Source: a virus. From it: DNA of 24,759 bases. Both the position numbers and the translations under genes were made by a program. The notes under the pieces are model-generated. The model saw only the letters and a program-made list of their open reading frames with translations. It had not been told where the DNA came from and ran no database searches. Each line of letters begins with the position of its first letter. Position 1 is the first letter of the stretch. Positions 1-6,711 of this stretch are shown here, piece after piece. Where the stretch lies: positions 1 through 24,759 of IMG/VR virus record IMGVR_UViG_3300030012_001199, one strand, 5' to 3'.

Positions 1-5
1 AGGCG

Positions 6-104
6 ATGAAAAACAAACGTGCTAGTTTTAAGGCGCGTCATCGTAGAAACATAGCCAAGGGCAAACTGTCTGCGGCTTACTGGGCAAACAAGGTGAAGTG
101 GTGA
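6..104 (+). CDS. Very small basic phage protein (32 aa)
   Basis: A 32-residue ORF from ATG at 6 to TGA at 102-104, rich in Arg and Lys with an aromatic end (AAYWANKVKW). The pattern RxSFKxRHxxNIxKGKxSAAYWANK recurs, from memory, in tiny proteins of marine phages near structural genes; their function is not known. The reading frame stays open to the window edge, so the real start could lie upstream, but the ATG fits the compact array that follows. The net positive charge suggests nucleic-acid binding, which is inference only. Its stop overlaps the GTG start region of the next ORF. Confidence 0.6.
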   Translation: MKNKRASFKARHRRNIAKGKLSAAYWANKVKW

Positions 105-403
105 GCAATATGGAAAACGATAAACCTTACACAGTTAATGGACGAAAAGTTAAAGATAAAAAAACTGCGCTTAAACTTGCATCGCGCGGATTTGAAGGCA
201 AAGAAACTAAATCAAAAAGGCTTTCGTCAAACCGTACAAAACGAAAGGCGTTGAAGGCTTTGCAATCCGCCGCAAAGAAAGCTGTACCTATTTTGGGAAT
301 TGGTCTTGCTGTTGGTGAAATGCGTAAAATTCATAAAGACATGAAACAAAATGATGAAAAACGATATGGATCAACAAGTTTATTTAAAGTTCTTACAAAG
401 TAA
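98..403 (+). CDS. Small basic hypothetical protein (about 100 aa)
   Basis: The ORF opens with GTG codons at 98 and 101; ATG at 110 is an alternative. An AAGGTG element at 90-95 sits at a good distance from GTG 101, so I favour a GTG start overlapping the previous stop. The protein is Lys/Arg-rich, with a basic middle (residues about 35-60) and one hydrophobic patch near residues 63-73 (VPILGIGLAVG) that is too short and too close to charges to be a confident membrane segment. I do not recognise a family. It belongs to the array of small basic genes before the terminase. Confidence 0.6.
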   Translation: MVSNMENDKPYTVNGRKVKDKKTALKLASRGFEGKETKSKRLSSNRTKRKALKALQSAAKKAVPILGIGLAVGEMRKIHKDMKQNDEKRYGSTSLFKVLTK

Positions 404-422
404 AAGAGAAGTGGTAGATAAA

Positions 423-743
423 ATGGATTTTAAGTTTACAAAACCTAAAAGTTTATTTGACATGGTAACAAAAGACTTCAAAGGATCGTTTGACGATAAA
501 GTTATGTCATTATCTGGTATGATGAATCCCTCACTTAATTATTCGCGGGAAAGTGCTGGCAAACGAAGGCGTATGTATGAAATAGGACAGAATGTTCTTA
601 GAAAAGAAATGAGAAAAGCGCGTACTCAAATTAGAAAAATGGATGCTTCACCTGAAGAAAAACGTAAAGCTGATGCGGCGGCACAAAAGCAAGTTGAAGC
701 AATAGATACTCAATTTAAAAATCTTTTAGGTTTCAAAAAGTAG
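423..743 (+). CDS. Small basic hypothetical protein (106 aa; start uncertain)
   Basis: The frame is open from 351 (130 aa), with ATGs at 351, 354, 366 and 423. I chose 423 because it follows the previous stop (403) by 19 nt and has a purine-rich AGAGAAG at 405-411, whereas the earlier ATGs have no visible ribosome site and need an overlap of up to 53 nt. The product is highly charged and helical, with clusters of Lys and Arg around the middle (AGKRRRMYEIGQ) and a C-terminal half suggestive of an amphipathic helix. No family is recognised. It is probably part of the same small-protein operon. Confidence 0.6.
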   Translation: MDFKFTKPKSLFDMVTKDFKGSFDDKVMSLSGMMNPSLNYSRESAGKRRRMYEIGQNVLRKEMRKARTQIRKMDASPEEKRKADAAAQKQVEAIDTQFKNLLGFKK

Positions 744-752
744 GAGTGCGCT

Positions 753-848
753 ATGTATGGCAAATCACTATTACAAAAAAAGAAAAAACCAATGAAGTCC
801 AAAAAGAAAAAAAGATCTGCCAAACCTGCTGGTAAAGGTATGTACTAA
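753..848 (+). CDS. Tiny lysine-rich protein (31 aa)
   Basis: A 31-codon ORF from ATG 753 to TAA 846-848, preceded by TAGGAG (741-746), a clear ribosome site that also contains the previous stop. About half the residues are Lys or Arg (QKKKKPMKSKKKKRS), so it could hardly do other than bind nucleic acid or membrane. It shares one base with the next ORF (TAATG), which supports it as a translated member of the operon rather than chance. Function unknown. Confidence 0.55.
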   Translation: MYGKSLLQKKKKPMKSKKKKRSAKPAGKGMY

Positions 849-1036
849 TGGCAAAGGGTGTTCCGCATTTCAAAAGGGATGGTTCTTTGTTTAAGGGCAA
901 AACTCATAAGATGAAGGATGGTGAGGTGCATACTGGTGCAAGCCACACTAAATCTAGTGAGAAGCTGTTCCATTTGAAAGAGTTGCCCAATAAATCTAGA
1001 CAACGTGCTTTGGCTTCTATGAGGAGGAAAGCGTAG
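848..1036 (+). CDS. Small conserved marine-phage protein (62 aa)
   Basis: The start ATG overlaps the previous TAA (TAATG). The sequence runs GVPHFKRDGSLFKG, then THKMKDGEVHTG, then HTKSSEKLFHLKEL, with His residues at regular spacing. I recall this signature in short marine-phage proteins just upstream of terminase genes, always without a known role. The spaced His/Lys pattern could suggest metal or nucleic-acid contact, but no Cys is present and this is inference. A strong ribosome site for the next gene (GAGGAGGAAA, 1021-1030) lies inside its 3' end, so the two are probably translationally coupled. Confidence 0.65.
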   Translation: MAKGVPHFKRDGSLFKGKTHKMKDGEVHTGASHTKSSEKLFHLKELPNKSRQRALASMRRKA

Positions 1037-1203
1037 TGGCTGTCAATGCGGCGGGTAACTATACAAAGCCAGCGATGCGGAAGCGTTTATTTAATAGTAT
1101 TAAGGCTGGTGGAAAGGGTGGCGCTCCTGGGCAGTGGTCAGCCAGAAAAGCCCAGATGCTTGCTCGTGAATATAAGAAACGTGGTGGTGGTTATACCAGT
1201 TGA
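1036..1203 (+). CDS. Small basic protein with GGKxGxPGQWSARKAQ motif (55 aa)
   Basis: The ORF starts with GTG at 1036, sharing a base with the previous TAG, with an excellent ribosome site GAGGAGGAAA at 1021-1030. It ends at TGA 1201-1203. The core GGKGGAPGQWSARKAQ followed by REYKKRGGGY is a distinctive motif seen in small proteins of marine phages and giant viruses. I believe it is catalogued among DUF5872/DUF6321-type domains, but the name is from memory. It is strongly basic with conserved Trp, Gly and Tyr, and its function is unknown. It is too short to appear in length-filtered gene calls. Confidence 0.65.
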   Translation: MAVNAAGNYTKPAMRKRLFNSIKAGGKGGAPGQWSARKAQMLAREYKKRGGGYTS

Positions 1204-1216
1204 GAAGAAGTAGATT

Positions 1217-1474
1217 ATGGCACTCAAAAAGTCACAGAGAAGCCTACTTTCATGGGGCAAGCAGAAGTGGAGAACAAAAAGCGGGAAGCCTTCTACTCAG
1301 GGGCGAGAAGCTACAGGTGAGCGTTATCTCCCTGAAAAAGCGATTAAAGCTCTATCGTCCCGTGAATACGCCGCCACTACTTCTGCTAAACGCAGAGCGA
1401 TTAGAAAAGGTAAACAATTTTCTAAACAACCGCGCAAAATTGCGCGAAAGACAGCGGGCTATAGAAAGACGTAA
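1217..1474 (+). CDS. Small basic protein with WGKQKWRTKSGKPS motif (85 aa)
   Basis: ATG 1217 follows a purine-rich GAGAAGAAG (1202-1210). The sequence carries LSWGKQKWRTKSGKPST, then GERYLPEKAIKALSSREYAATT, then GKQFSKQPRKIARKTAGYR. This three-part pattern recurs in small basic proteins of marine phages, cyanophages and giant viruses, and I recall it beside the ARKAQ-type protein that precedes it here. The pI must be very high. A histone-like or DNA-compaction role is conceivable but unproven. Its TAA shares a base with the next ATG (TAATG). Confidence 0.65.
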   Translation: MALKKSQRSLLSWGKQKWRTKSGKPSTQGREATGERYLPEKAIKALSSREYAATTSAKRRAIRKGKQFSKQPRKIARKTAGYRKT

Positions 1475-1665
1475 TGTTTTTGCACACGATAAACGAAGAA
1501 GAAAGACGCATCCTTAGAACGATTGTAAAGAAGGTGCATCTGAAACATCATCCAGAGCAGTTCTGCACTGACTATGAAGCAGACAAACTCATATCCATTA
1601 TTGCACCCGAAGTGGTTGAAAAGCTGATGAAAGTTGGCAAGGATATGAATATTGACAACATTTAA
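1474..1665 (+). CDS. 63-aa protein before large terminase (candidate small terminase)
   Basis: The ORF begins at ATG 1474 in a TAATG overlap and ends 14 nt inside the large-terminase gene. The product is predicted all-helical: an N-terminal basic helix (EEERRILRTIVKKVHLKHH) and a C-terminal one (EADKLISIIAPEVVEKLM). No recognised domain can be read off. By position it occupies the slot of a small terminase subunit, the DNA-recognition partner of the packaging motor (T7 gp18 is also short and precedes gp19). That is an inference from synteny; a plain hypothetical protein is equally compatible. Confidence 0.6.
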   Translation: MFLHTINEEERRILRTIVKKVHLKHHPEQFCTDYEADKLISIIAPEVVEKLMKVGKDMNIDNI

Positions 1666-3172
1666 ATACAAACCTGATGGGGAAGTACTCAAATCCTTTA
1701 TGAAGGATGATACTTTTTTCCGTGGTGTTCGTGGCCCCGTTGGTTCTGGTAAATCTGTTGGCTGTTGTGTGGAAGTGTTTCGTAGAGCATTGTCACAAGA
1801 AAAGAATGCAGAAGGTGTACGCAAGTCTCGCTGGGCAATCATAAGAAACACAAACCCACAGCTTAGAACTACTACTATCAAGACTTGGTTAGATTGGTTT
1901 CCTGAAGATACATGGGGCAGATTCCAATGGTCTGTTCCCTATACTCACCACATAAAGCAGGGTGATCTTGATCTGGAAGTAATATTCCTAGCTCTTGATA
2001 GACCTGAAGATGTCAAAAAACTACTGTCACTTGAACTTACAGGTGTCTGGGTGAATGAGGCACGAGAAATACCAAAGTCTATTATTGATGCATGCACTAT
2101 GAGGGTGGGTCGTTTTCCATCTATGAGAGAGGGTGGCCCCACTTGGACAGGAGTGATTGCAGATACTAACGCACCAGAGGAGGATCATTGGTGGCCTATT
2201 ATGTCGGGGGAAGTGCCAATACCAGACCACATAACCGCAGACGAGGCAAAAATGTTGGTGGCTCCCGACAATTGGAAGTTCTTTACACAGCCAAGCGGAA
2301 TGGAAGAAGTAAAAGACGAGGACGGATCAATCATCGAATACCAACCAAACACGAGTGCAGAAAATCAAAAAAACCTATTGGGGACGTATTACTCGAATCT
2401 GATACAGGGCAAGACGAAAAGCTGGATAGACGTATATGTGATGAATCGCCTTGGAACTATTAATGAAGGCAAGCCTGTTTACCCAATGTGGGTAAGTGAT
2501 ACACATATATCCAAAGAAGAAATACCAGTTGCCGCAGGGTTGCCAGTATATGTAGGACTAGACTTTGGACTTACACCAGCCGCAGTATTTGGTCAGTGTG
2601 TAAGAGGTCGTTGGTTGATACTGCAAGAGATTGTAGCTTTTGACATGGGTATTGTTAGGTTTGCAGAACTGTTGAGGCAGGAAATAGCAACCCGATATTC
2701 AATGTGTGAGGTTAATATTATTGGTGATCCAGCAGGTGACTTCCGCGCACAAACGGATGAAAGTACTCCATTCCAGGTGTTGCGTGGTGCAGGGCTTACT
2801 GCAAGACCAGCACAATCAAATGATGTTGCACTGAGGATTGAAGCAGTAGCTGGCACATTGAATAGAATGGTAGAAGGTCAGTCAGGTATACTTGTAGACT
2901 TTAGATGCAAAGAACTTATCAAAGGATTTGAAGGTGGGTATGGATATCGGCGTATACAGGTATCAGGTGAACGCTATGATGATAAACCAGATAAAAATAG
3001 ATTTTCACACATACATGATGCTTTACAATACTTGATGCTGGGTGGTGGAGAAGGAAGGCATGTGCTTGGACGTAAATCAGTAGCTAAACCTGTTACACTG
3101 CGTAGAGACTTTGATATCTTCACAAGGAAAGAAAAAAAGGCTAAAACTAGTAATTGGTCAAGGATGATGTAG
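1652..3172 (+). CDS. terL: Terminase large subunit (DNA packaging ATPase/nuclease)
   Basis: A 506-aa packaging motor that pumps DNA through the portal and cuts concatemers. The start is TTG 1652, supported by AAGGA at 1639-1643 (8-nt spacing) and by the conserved N-terminus (TFKYKPDGEVLKSFMKDD). Walker A is GPVGSGKS at residues 28-35. A Walker B-like strand ends in VWVNEARE (132-139), with Glu136 the likely catalytic acid. The C-terminal nuclease half shows acidic motifs GLDFG (Asp304), IIGDPAG (Asp359) and HIHDALQY (Asp456). Length and motif order fit T7-like terminases. It overlaps the previous ORF by 14 nt, suggesting coupled translation from a non-ATG start, and is followed by the portal-proximal genes. 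Confidence 0.93.
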   Translation: MTTFKYKPDGEVLKSFMKDDTFFRGVRGPVGSGKSVGCCVEVFRRALSQEKNAEGVRKSRWAIIRNTNPQLRTTTIKTWLDWFPEDTWGRFQWSVPYTHHIKQGDLDLEVIFLALDRPEDVKKLLSLELTGVWVNEAREIPKSIIDACTMRVGRFPSMREGGPTWTGVIADTNAPEEDHWWPIMSGEVPIPDHITADEAKMLVAPDNWKFFTQPSGMEEVKDEDGSIIEYQPNTSAENQKNLLGTYYSNLIQGKTKSWIDVYVMNRLGTINEGKPVYPMWVSDTHISKEEIPVAAGLPVYVGLDFGLTPAAVFGQCVRGRWLILQEIVAFDMGIVRFAELLRQEIATRYSMCEVNIIGDPAGDFRAQTDESTPFQVLRGAGLTARPAQSNDVALRIEAVAGTLNRMVEGQSGILVDFRCKELIKGFEGGYGYRRIQVSGERYDDKPDKNRFSHIHDALQYLMLGGGEGRHVLGRKSVAKPVTLRRDFDIFTRKEKKAKTSNWSRMM

Positions 3173-3179
3173 GTGCAAC

Positions 3180-3647
3180 ATGACTGAATATACAATTCAA
3201 GGAATACAAGATCGACGCAGAGAAGTAGACAGTATTCGGAGAATGCTTGCGCGTGTGCCAATGGAGCCAGGGCTAGGCAGATTCTTTACACCAAGTTTAT
3301 TAGCAGATGCTACACAAGAATTAAATGAATATACAGCAGGTTATAATTCTCAAGTAAGAGCGCAAGAAGAAGCAATTCGAGCAGAACAAGAAGCAGAAAG
3401 AAGAAGAATTGAAGAAGAACAAAGACGACTTCAAGAGCAACAAGAAACAGAACAAAGAGAGCAAGAGTTTGGTGTACGGGATCCAGCCGATGTTCCAGGT
3501 GTTATAGAAAATAGGCGTAGACAAGCGGCTGTTGATAAAGCAAGTAGCATGGCTCTCAAAATGACAAGCCGTGCAACACGGGGGCGCAGAGGTACATCTG
3601 CTACACCGAAGCGCGGCAGAGGTTTTTTTGATAGGTATTTTGCTTAA
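3180..3647 (+). CDS. Coiled-coil virion-associated protein candidate (155 aa)
   Basis: The ORF starts 7 nt after terminase. Residues about 57-98 form a Glu/Gln/Arg-rich coiled coil (IRAEQEAERRRIEEEQRRLQ). The C-terminus is basic and ends with GRRGTSATPKRGRGFFDRYFA. The next protein ends with an equivalent tail (RRGRKSLVTG, then GFFDQYFDA), so both probably use the same C-terminal signal. In T7 the same interval before the portal holds gp6.7 and gp7.3, small ejected virion proteins; from memory gp7.3 has a basic KKSL-type C-terminus ending in Gly-rich residues. I infer an analogous minor virion or tail-assembly role. No enzymatic motif is seen. Confidence 0.7.
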   Translation: MTEYTIQGIQDRRREVDSIRRMLARVPMEPGLGRFFTPSLLADATQELNEYTAGYNSQVRAQEEAIRAEQEAERRRIEEEQRRLQEQQETEQREQEFGVRDPADVPGVIENRRRQAAVDKASSMALKMTSRATRGRRGTSATPKRGRGFFDRYFA

Positions 3648-3668
3648 TTAAGTATTAGGAATTATTAA

Positions 3669-4088
3669 ATGGCGCATCGTAGAGGGCATTCAAGTAAAAG
3701 CAGTTGGGGTAATTTTTTTGGGAGCATTTTAAAAGCCGCGCCTAGTTTGCTTTATATGGGTGCTACCTATGCATCAATTCGTGAACAATCAAAAGCGGCA
3801 AAACAAGCATCTCTAGCACAACAGCGCATACTTGAAAAAGAAGGTTTGGCATTAGACCAACAACGCGCTTCGTTAGAAAAAATTCAAGAAGAATCTGCTA
3901 GAGCAAGAGAATCTGCTGAAGAACAAAGAAAACGAGAAGCAAAAAGAATTGAAGAAGCTAAACAAGAAACCAAACAAGAAACATTAGAAAAAGATGTAGA
4001 GCGCATTAAAAGACGCAGAGGTCGTAAATCTTTGGTAACTGGACAAAAAGGTGGTCTTGGATTCTTTGACCAATATTTCGATGCATAA
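3669..4088 (+). CDS. Coiled-coil virion-associated protein candidate (139 aa), GFFDxYF tail
   Basis: Residues 1-15 are basic and His/Ser-rich. Residues about 17-35 (FGSILKAAPSLLYMGATYA) are apolar, possibly membrane-active. Residues about 40-115 form a long Lys/Glu/Gln coiled coil, and the C-terminus reads RRRGRKSLVTG then GFFDQYFDA, matching the tail of the preceding protein. The gene sits directly before and overlaps the portal gene by 8 nt. An apolar patch plus coiled coil plus conserved tail next to the portal suggests a minor protein held in the virion and ejected on infection, as for T7 gp6.7/gp7.3; this is inference. Confidence 0.72.
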   Translation: MAHRRGHSSKSSWGNFFGSILKAAPSLLYMGATYASIREQSKAAKQASLAQQRILEKEGLALDQQRASLEKIQEESARARESAEEQRKREAKRIEEAKQETKQETLEKDVERIKRRRGRKSLVTGQKGGLGFFDQYFDA

Positions 4089-5610
4089 AGAACAAACAAA
4101 AAAGTTTCTTCAAAAGTATAAAAAAGCAAAAGCAGAACGTGCGGTTTTTGAAGATTTATTTCAAGAGTGCTATGATTATGCATTACCACAAAGACGCGGG
4201 TATTATTTTGAAGCACCTGGTCAACGGCGCGATGAGCGCATTTTTGATGAAACAGCAGTAGTTGGTACACAAGAGTTTGCATCTCGGTTGCAATCTGGCC
4301 TTGTTCCAAACTTTGCACGATGGGCAGATCTTGTTTCAGGCAGTGAAGTTCCTGCAGAAGAACAAGATGAAATCAATAACAAGCTAGACGAAGTAACTGA
4401 ATATATCTTTGAGGTATTGCAGAACTCAAACTTTGGTCAAGAAATACATGAGTGTTTTTTGGATCTTGCTGTAGGTACTGCTTGCCTGATGGTTACTGAG
4501 GGTGATGCAGTACATCCTGTTAAGTTTAGTGCTGTGCCTATGCCTCAGATTGTTTTGGAATCGGGGCCAGACGATACTATTGACCATGTTTATCGTGAGC
4601 GCGAAATGCGTTATTCCGATATTCCACATGTCTACAAAAAGGCAACCATATCTACAAACCTTGCTAAGAAGATGGAGCAAGATCCAGAAGGTAAGTGCAA
4701 ACTCCTTGAGGTTGTTTGTCGTTTGTACGACAAGCCGAATGAGGAACGCTTTGGTTACTATGTGATTGAGCAACAGTCTCAGGAGATGATCTTTACTTCT
4801 GAGTTCAAGGGTGTTGGCTCTAATCCGTTTATTCCTTTTCGTTGGGCAAAAGCGGCTGGCGAAACTTATGGACGGGGGCCACTAGTCAATGCTTTGAGTG
4901 CTATTAAAACAACCAACCTTACTGTTGAGTTGATTCTAGAAAATGCTCAGATGGCTATTTCTGGTATTTATCAGATGGATGATGATGGTGTAATTAATGT
5001 TGATACTATTAATTTGGTTCCAGGCACTGTCATACCAAAAGCACCAGGTACAGGTGGATTGCAGCCAATACAACCAGCAGGTAGTTTTGATGTAGCTAAT
5101 CTTGTTCTGAATGATATGCGGTTGAATATCAAACGTGCCTTGTACAATGATATGTTAGGTGATCCTAATAAAACACCAGCAACAGCTACAGAGGTAGCTG
5201 AAAGAATGGCTGACTTGTCTCGCAGAATTGGCTCTGCATTTGGTCGTTTGATGGCTGAAATGGTTCAGCCTATTTTGCAACGTGTAGTATTTATTTTGAA
5301 AAAGCAGGGACGTATTGATCTGCCAAATGTAAATGGCAGAGAGGTAAAGGTACGTAGTGTATCACCACTTGCACAAGCGCAAGCTAATCAAGACATTGGA
5401 ACTGTAGATAGGTTTCTTGAAATGGTTGCTGTTAGGTTCGGGCCAGAAATGGTTAATATGTTGGTGAGTTCAGAGGAGGCGGCAATATATCTTGCCAAGA
5501 AGTTTGGAGTTCCAGATACATTGGTAAGAGATGAAGCAGAGCGTCAGCAAATGCAACAAATGGCGGCTATGATGCAACAGCAACAAGCGGCTCTGCCACC
5601 GCAACAATAG
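4081..5610 (+). CDS. Head-to-tail connector (portal) protein
   Basis: A 509-aa protein of the T7 gp8-like head-tail connector family (PF12236). It would form the ring at one capsid vertex through which DNA is packaged and to which the tail is attached. Diagnostic segments are the N-terminal KKFLQKYKKAKAERAVFEDL, DYALPQRRGYYFEAPGQ, and EFASRLQSGLVPNFARWADL, with NDMLGDPNKTPATATEVAER further on. The C-terminus is Gln/Met-rich (QQMQQMAAMMQQQQ), as often seen in this family. The frame is open upstream to a GTG at 4051, but ATG 4081 gives the normal N-terminus and overlaps the previous gene by only 8 nt. It abuts the next ATG without a gap. Confidence 0.93.
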   Translation: MHKEQTKKFLQKYKKAKAERAVFEDLFQECYDYALPQRRGYYFEAPGQRRDERIFDETAVVGTQEFASRLQSGLVPNFARWADLVSGSEVPAEEQDEINNKLDEVTEYIFEVLQNSNFGQEIHECFLDLAVGTACLMVTEGDAVHPVKFSAVPMPQIVLESGPDDTIDHVYREREMRYSDIPHVYKKATISTNLAKKMEQDPEGKCKLLEVVCRLYDKPNEERFGYYVIEQQSQEMIFTSEFKGVGSNPFIPFRWAKAAGETYGRGPLVNALSAIKTTNLTVELILENAQMAISGIYQMDDDGVINVDTINLVPGTVIPKAPGTGGLQPIQPAGSFDVANLVLNDMRLNIKRALYNDMLGDPNKTPATATEVAERMADLSRRIGSAFGRLMAEMVQPILQRVVFILKKQGRIDLPNVNGREVKVRSVSPLAQAQANQDIGTVDRFLEMVAVRFGPEMVNMLVSSEEAAIYLAKKFGVPDTLVRDEAERQQMQQMAAMMQQQQAALPPQQ

Positions 5611-5865
5611 ATGTCAAATATATCTCTTGATGGGTTCCCGCGCTCTAAAGCGGTAGATAATAAAATATCTCAAAATATCCAGGCACTGTTTACAGATGAC
5701 CTTGGTAAAGAAGTTCTGTCTTACTTACGTTCAATTACTATTGAATCAGTTAGTGGGGCGAACATTAGTGACGCTGAATTAAGACATCTTGAAGGTCAGC
5801 GTTATTTAGTCGGCCTTATTGAAAGGCGTATCAAACATGCAGAAAAGGTAAAAGCAAATGAGTGA
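5611..5865 (+). CDS. Bbp19-like small phage protein (84 aa)
   Basis: The ORF begins on the base after the portal stop and overlaps the scaffold gene by 8 nt. The pattern LFTDDLGKEVLSYLR followed by LRHLEGQRYLVGLIERRI matches what I recall of the Bbp19-like family: Phe-x-Thr/Ser-x-x-Gly-x-x-Val-Leu-x-x-Leu in the first helix and EGQRxLVxxI in the second. These small helical proteins lie between portal and scaffold in many podoviruses; their role is not established. The family assignment rests on this motif and position. Confidence 0.68.
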   Translation: MSNISLDGFPRSKAVDNKISQNIQALFTDDLGKEVLSYLRSITIESVSGANISDAELRHLEGQRYLVGLIERRIKHAEKVKANE

Positions 5866-6568
5866 AGCAACAGATAATGTGGAAGCGGAAGTAGAAGCAC
5901 CTGAAGCAACATCAGAAACAATGGAACGTCCTGAGTGGCTTCCTGAAAAATTTAATACCCCTGAAGATTTGGTAAACTCTTATTCCTCACTTGAAAGCAA
6001 GTTAGGCAAAAGTGATGAAGAAATACGAAGTTCTTTGATTCAAGAATTAGAAGCATCAGCTAATGAGGGTATGCCAGAAAAAGCTGGTGACTATAAAATT
6101 CCTGAAAAATACACACAAGAGGAAGATGAAATAAATTATGAATTTCTTGAAAAGTATGGAGATTTTGCGTTTAAAAATGGATTTAATCAGGAAGAATTTG
6201 ATGAAAACCTGGAAGCAATTATCTCTATGGTTCCAGCGCCAGATCAAGAAGAAGAAGTAAAAAAACTAGGTGAAAATGCTAATGCTCGTATTGAGGCAGT
6301 AGGATTGTGGGCGCAAAAGTTTTTTCCTGAAAATTTAGGAGCAGAAATTATGCGTATTGGGCAAACTGGTGATGGTGTTATTCTTCTTGAAACAGTTATG
6401 AATGCACTGAATGAAACGCCTATTTCTAGTGAATCGGTAAGCCCATCACGACTTACTCAAGATGACTTGAATACAATGATGAAAGATCCAAGGTACTGGA
6501 ATCCTACTCAGAGAGATCAGGCATTTATTAAAGAAGTAGATGAAGGCTTTCAAAAATTATTTAAATAG
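5858..6568 (+). CDS. Capsid assembly scaffolding protein
   Basis: A 236-aa acidic, helical protein, T7 gp9-like by motif and place. It starts with an acidic Glu/Ala stretch, then RPEWLPEKFNTPEDLVNSYS and SLESKLG, a segment typical of podovirus scaffolds. The C-terminus MMKDPRYWNPTQRDQAFIKE, then VDEGFQKLF, is also characteristic, and ends with basic and aromatic residues that in scaffolds contact the coat protein. It would nucleate the procapsid and be expelled during packaging. It overlaps the preceding gene by 8 nt and is separated from the capsid gene by a 143-nt leader. Confidence 0.9.
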   Translation: MSEATDNVEAEVEAPEATSETMERPEWLPEKFNTPEDLVNSYSSLESKLGKSDEEIRSSLIQELEASANEGMPEKAGDYKIPEKYTQEEDEINYEFLEKYGDFAFKNGFNQEEFDENLEAIISMVPAPDQEEEVKKLGENANARIEAVGLWAQKFFPENLGAEIMRIGQTGDGVILLETVMNALNETPISSESVSPSRLTQDDLNTMMKDPRYWNPTQRDQAFIKEVDEGFQKLFK

Positions 6569-6711
6569 TCTTGCAAGTATTTAGTTATTTATGCAATATC
6601 AACAGTGATAGGCCTGTATGTAGCTGATAGCCCCATTGGGATAACTAGATGAAGCGATGACAGACAACCAATCCTGAACTTAAATGTAACTTGTTTTAAG
6701 GAAGTGTAGAA
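6569..6711 (+). promoter_or_regulatory. Structured leader before the major capsid gene
   Basis: This is the longest non-coding gap in the rightward operon. It contains TTGCA (6571-6575) and TGCAA (6592-6596) around an AT-rich stretch, and a CCC-ATT-GGG hairpin (6632-6640). ATTGG in that hairpin can instead pair with CCAAT at 6668-6672. CTGT (6614-6617) can pair with ACAG (6660-6663), enclosing the hairpin. The segment ends with the capsid ribosome site AAGGAAG at 6698-6704. It may hold a late promoter or a mRNA structure boosting capsid expression. No known promoter or RNA family is recognised. Confidence 0.35.

Noticed and set aside
1200-1517. 105-aa ORF overlapping the WGKQKWRTKSGKPS protein
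   Set aside because: The alternative frame at 1217-1474 carries a conserved marine-phage motif and a TAATG link to the next gene; this one has neither.
1459-1881. 140-aa leftward ORF across the start of the terminase
   Set aside because: It is antisense to the 63-aa ORF and to the Walker A region, with no operon partner or ribosome site.
4051-4080. GTG extension of the portal gene
   Set aside because: It would add ten residues read out of frame through the conserved GFFDQYF tail of the previous gene. ATG 4081 gives the usual N-terminus.
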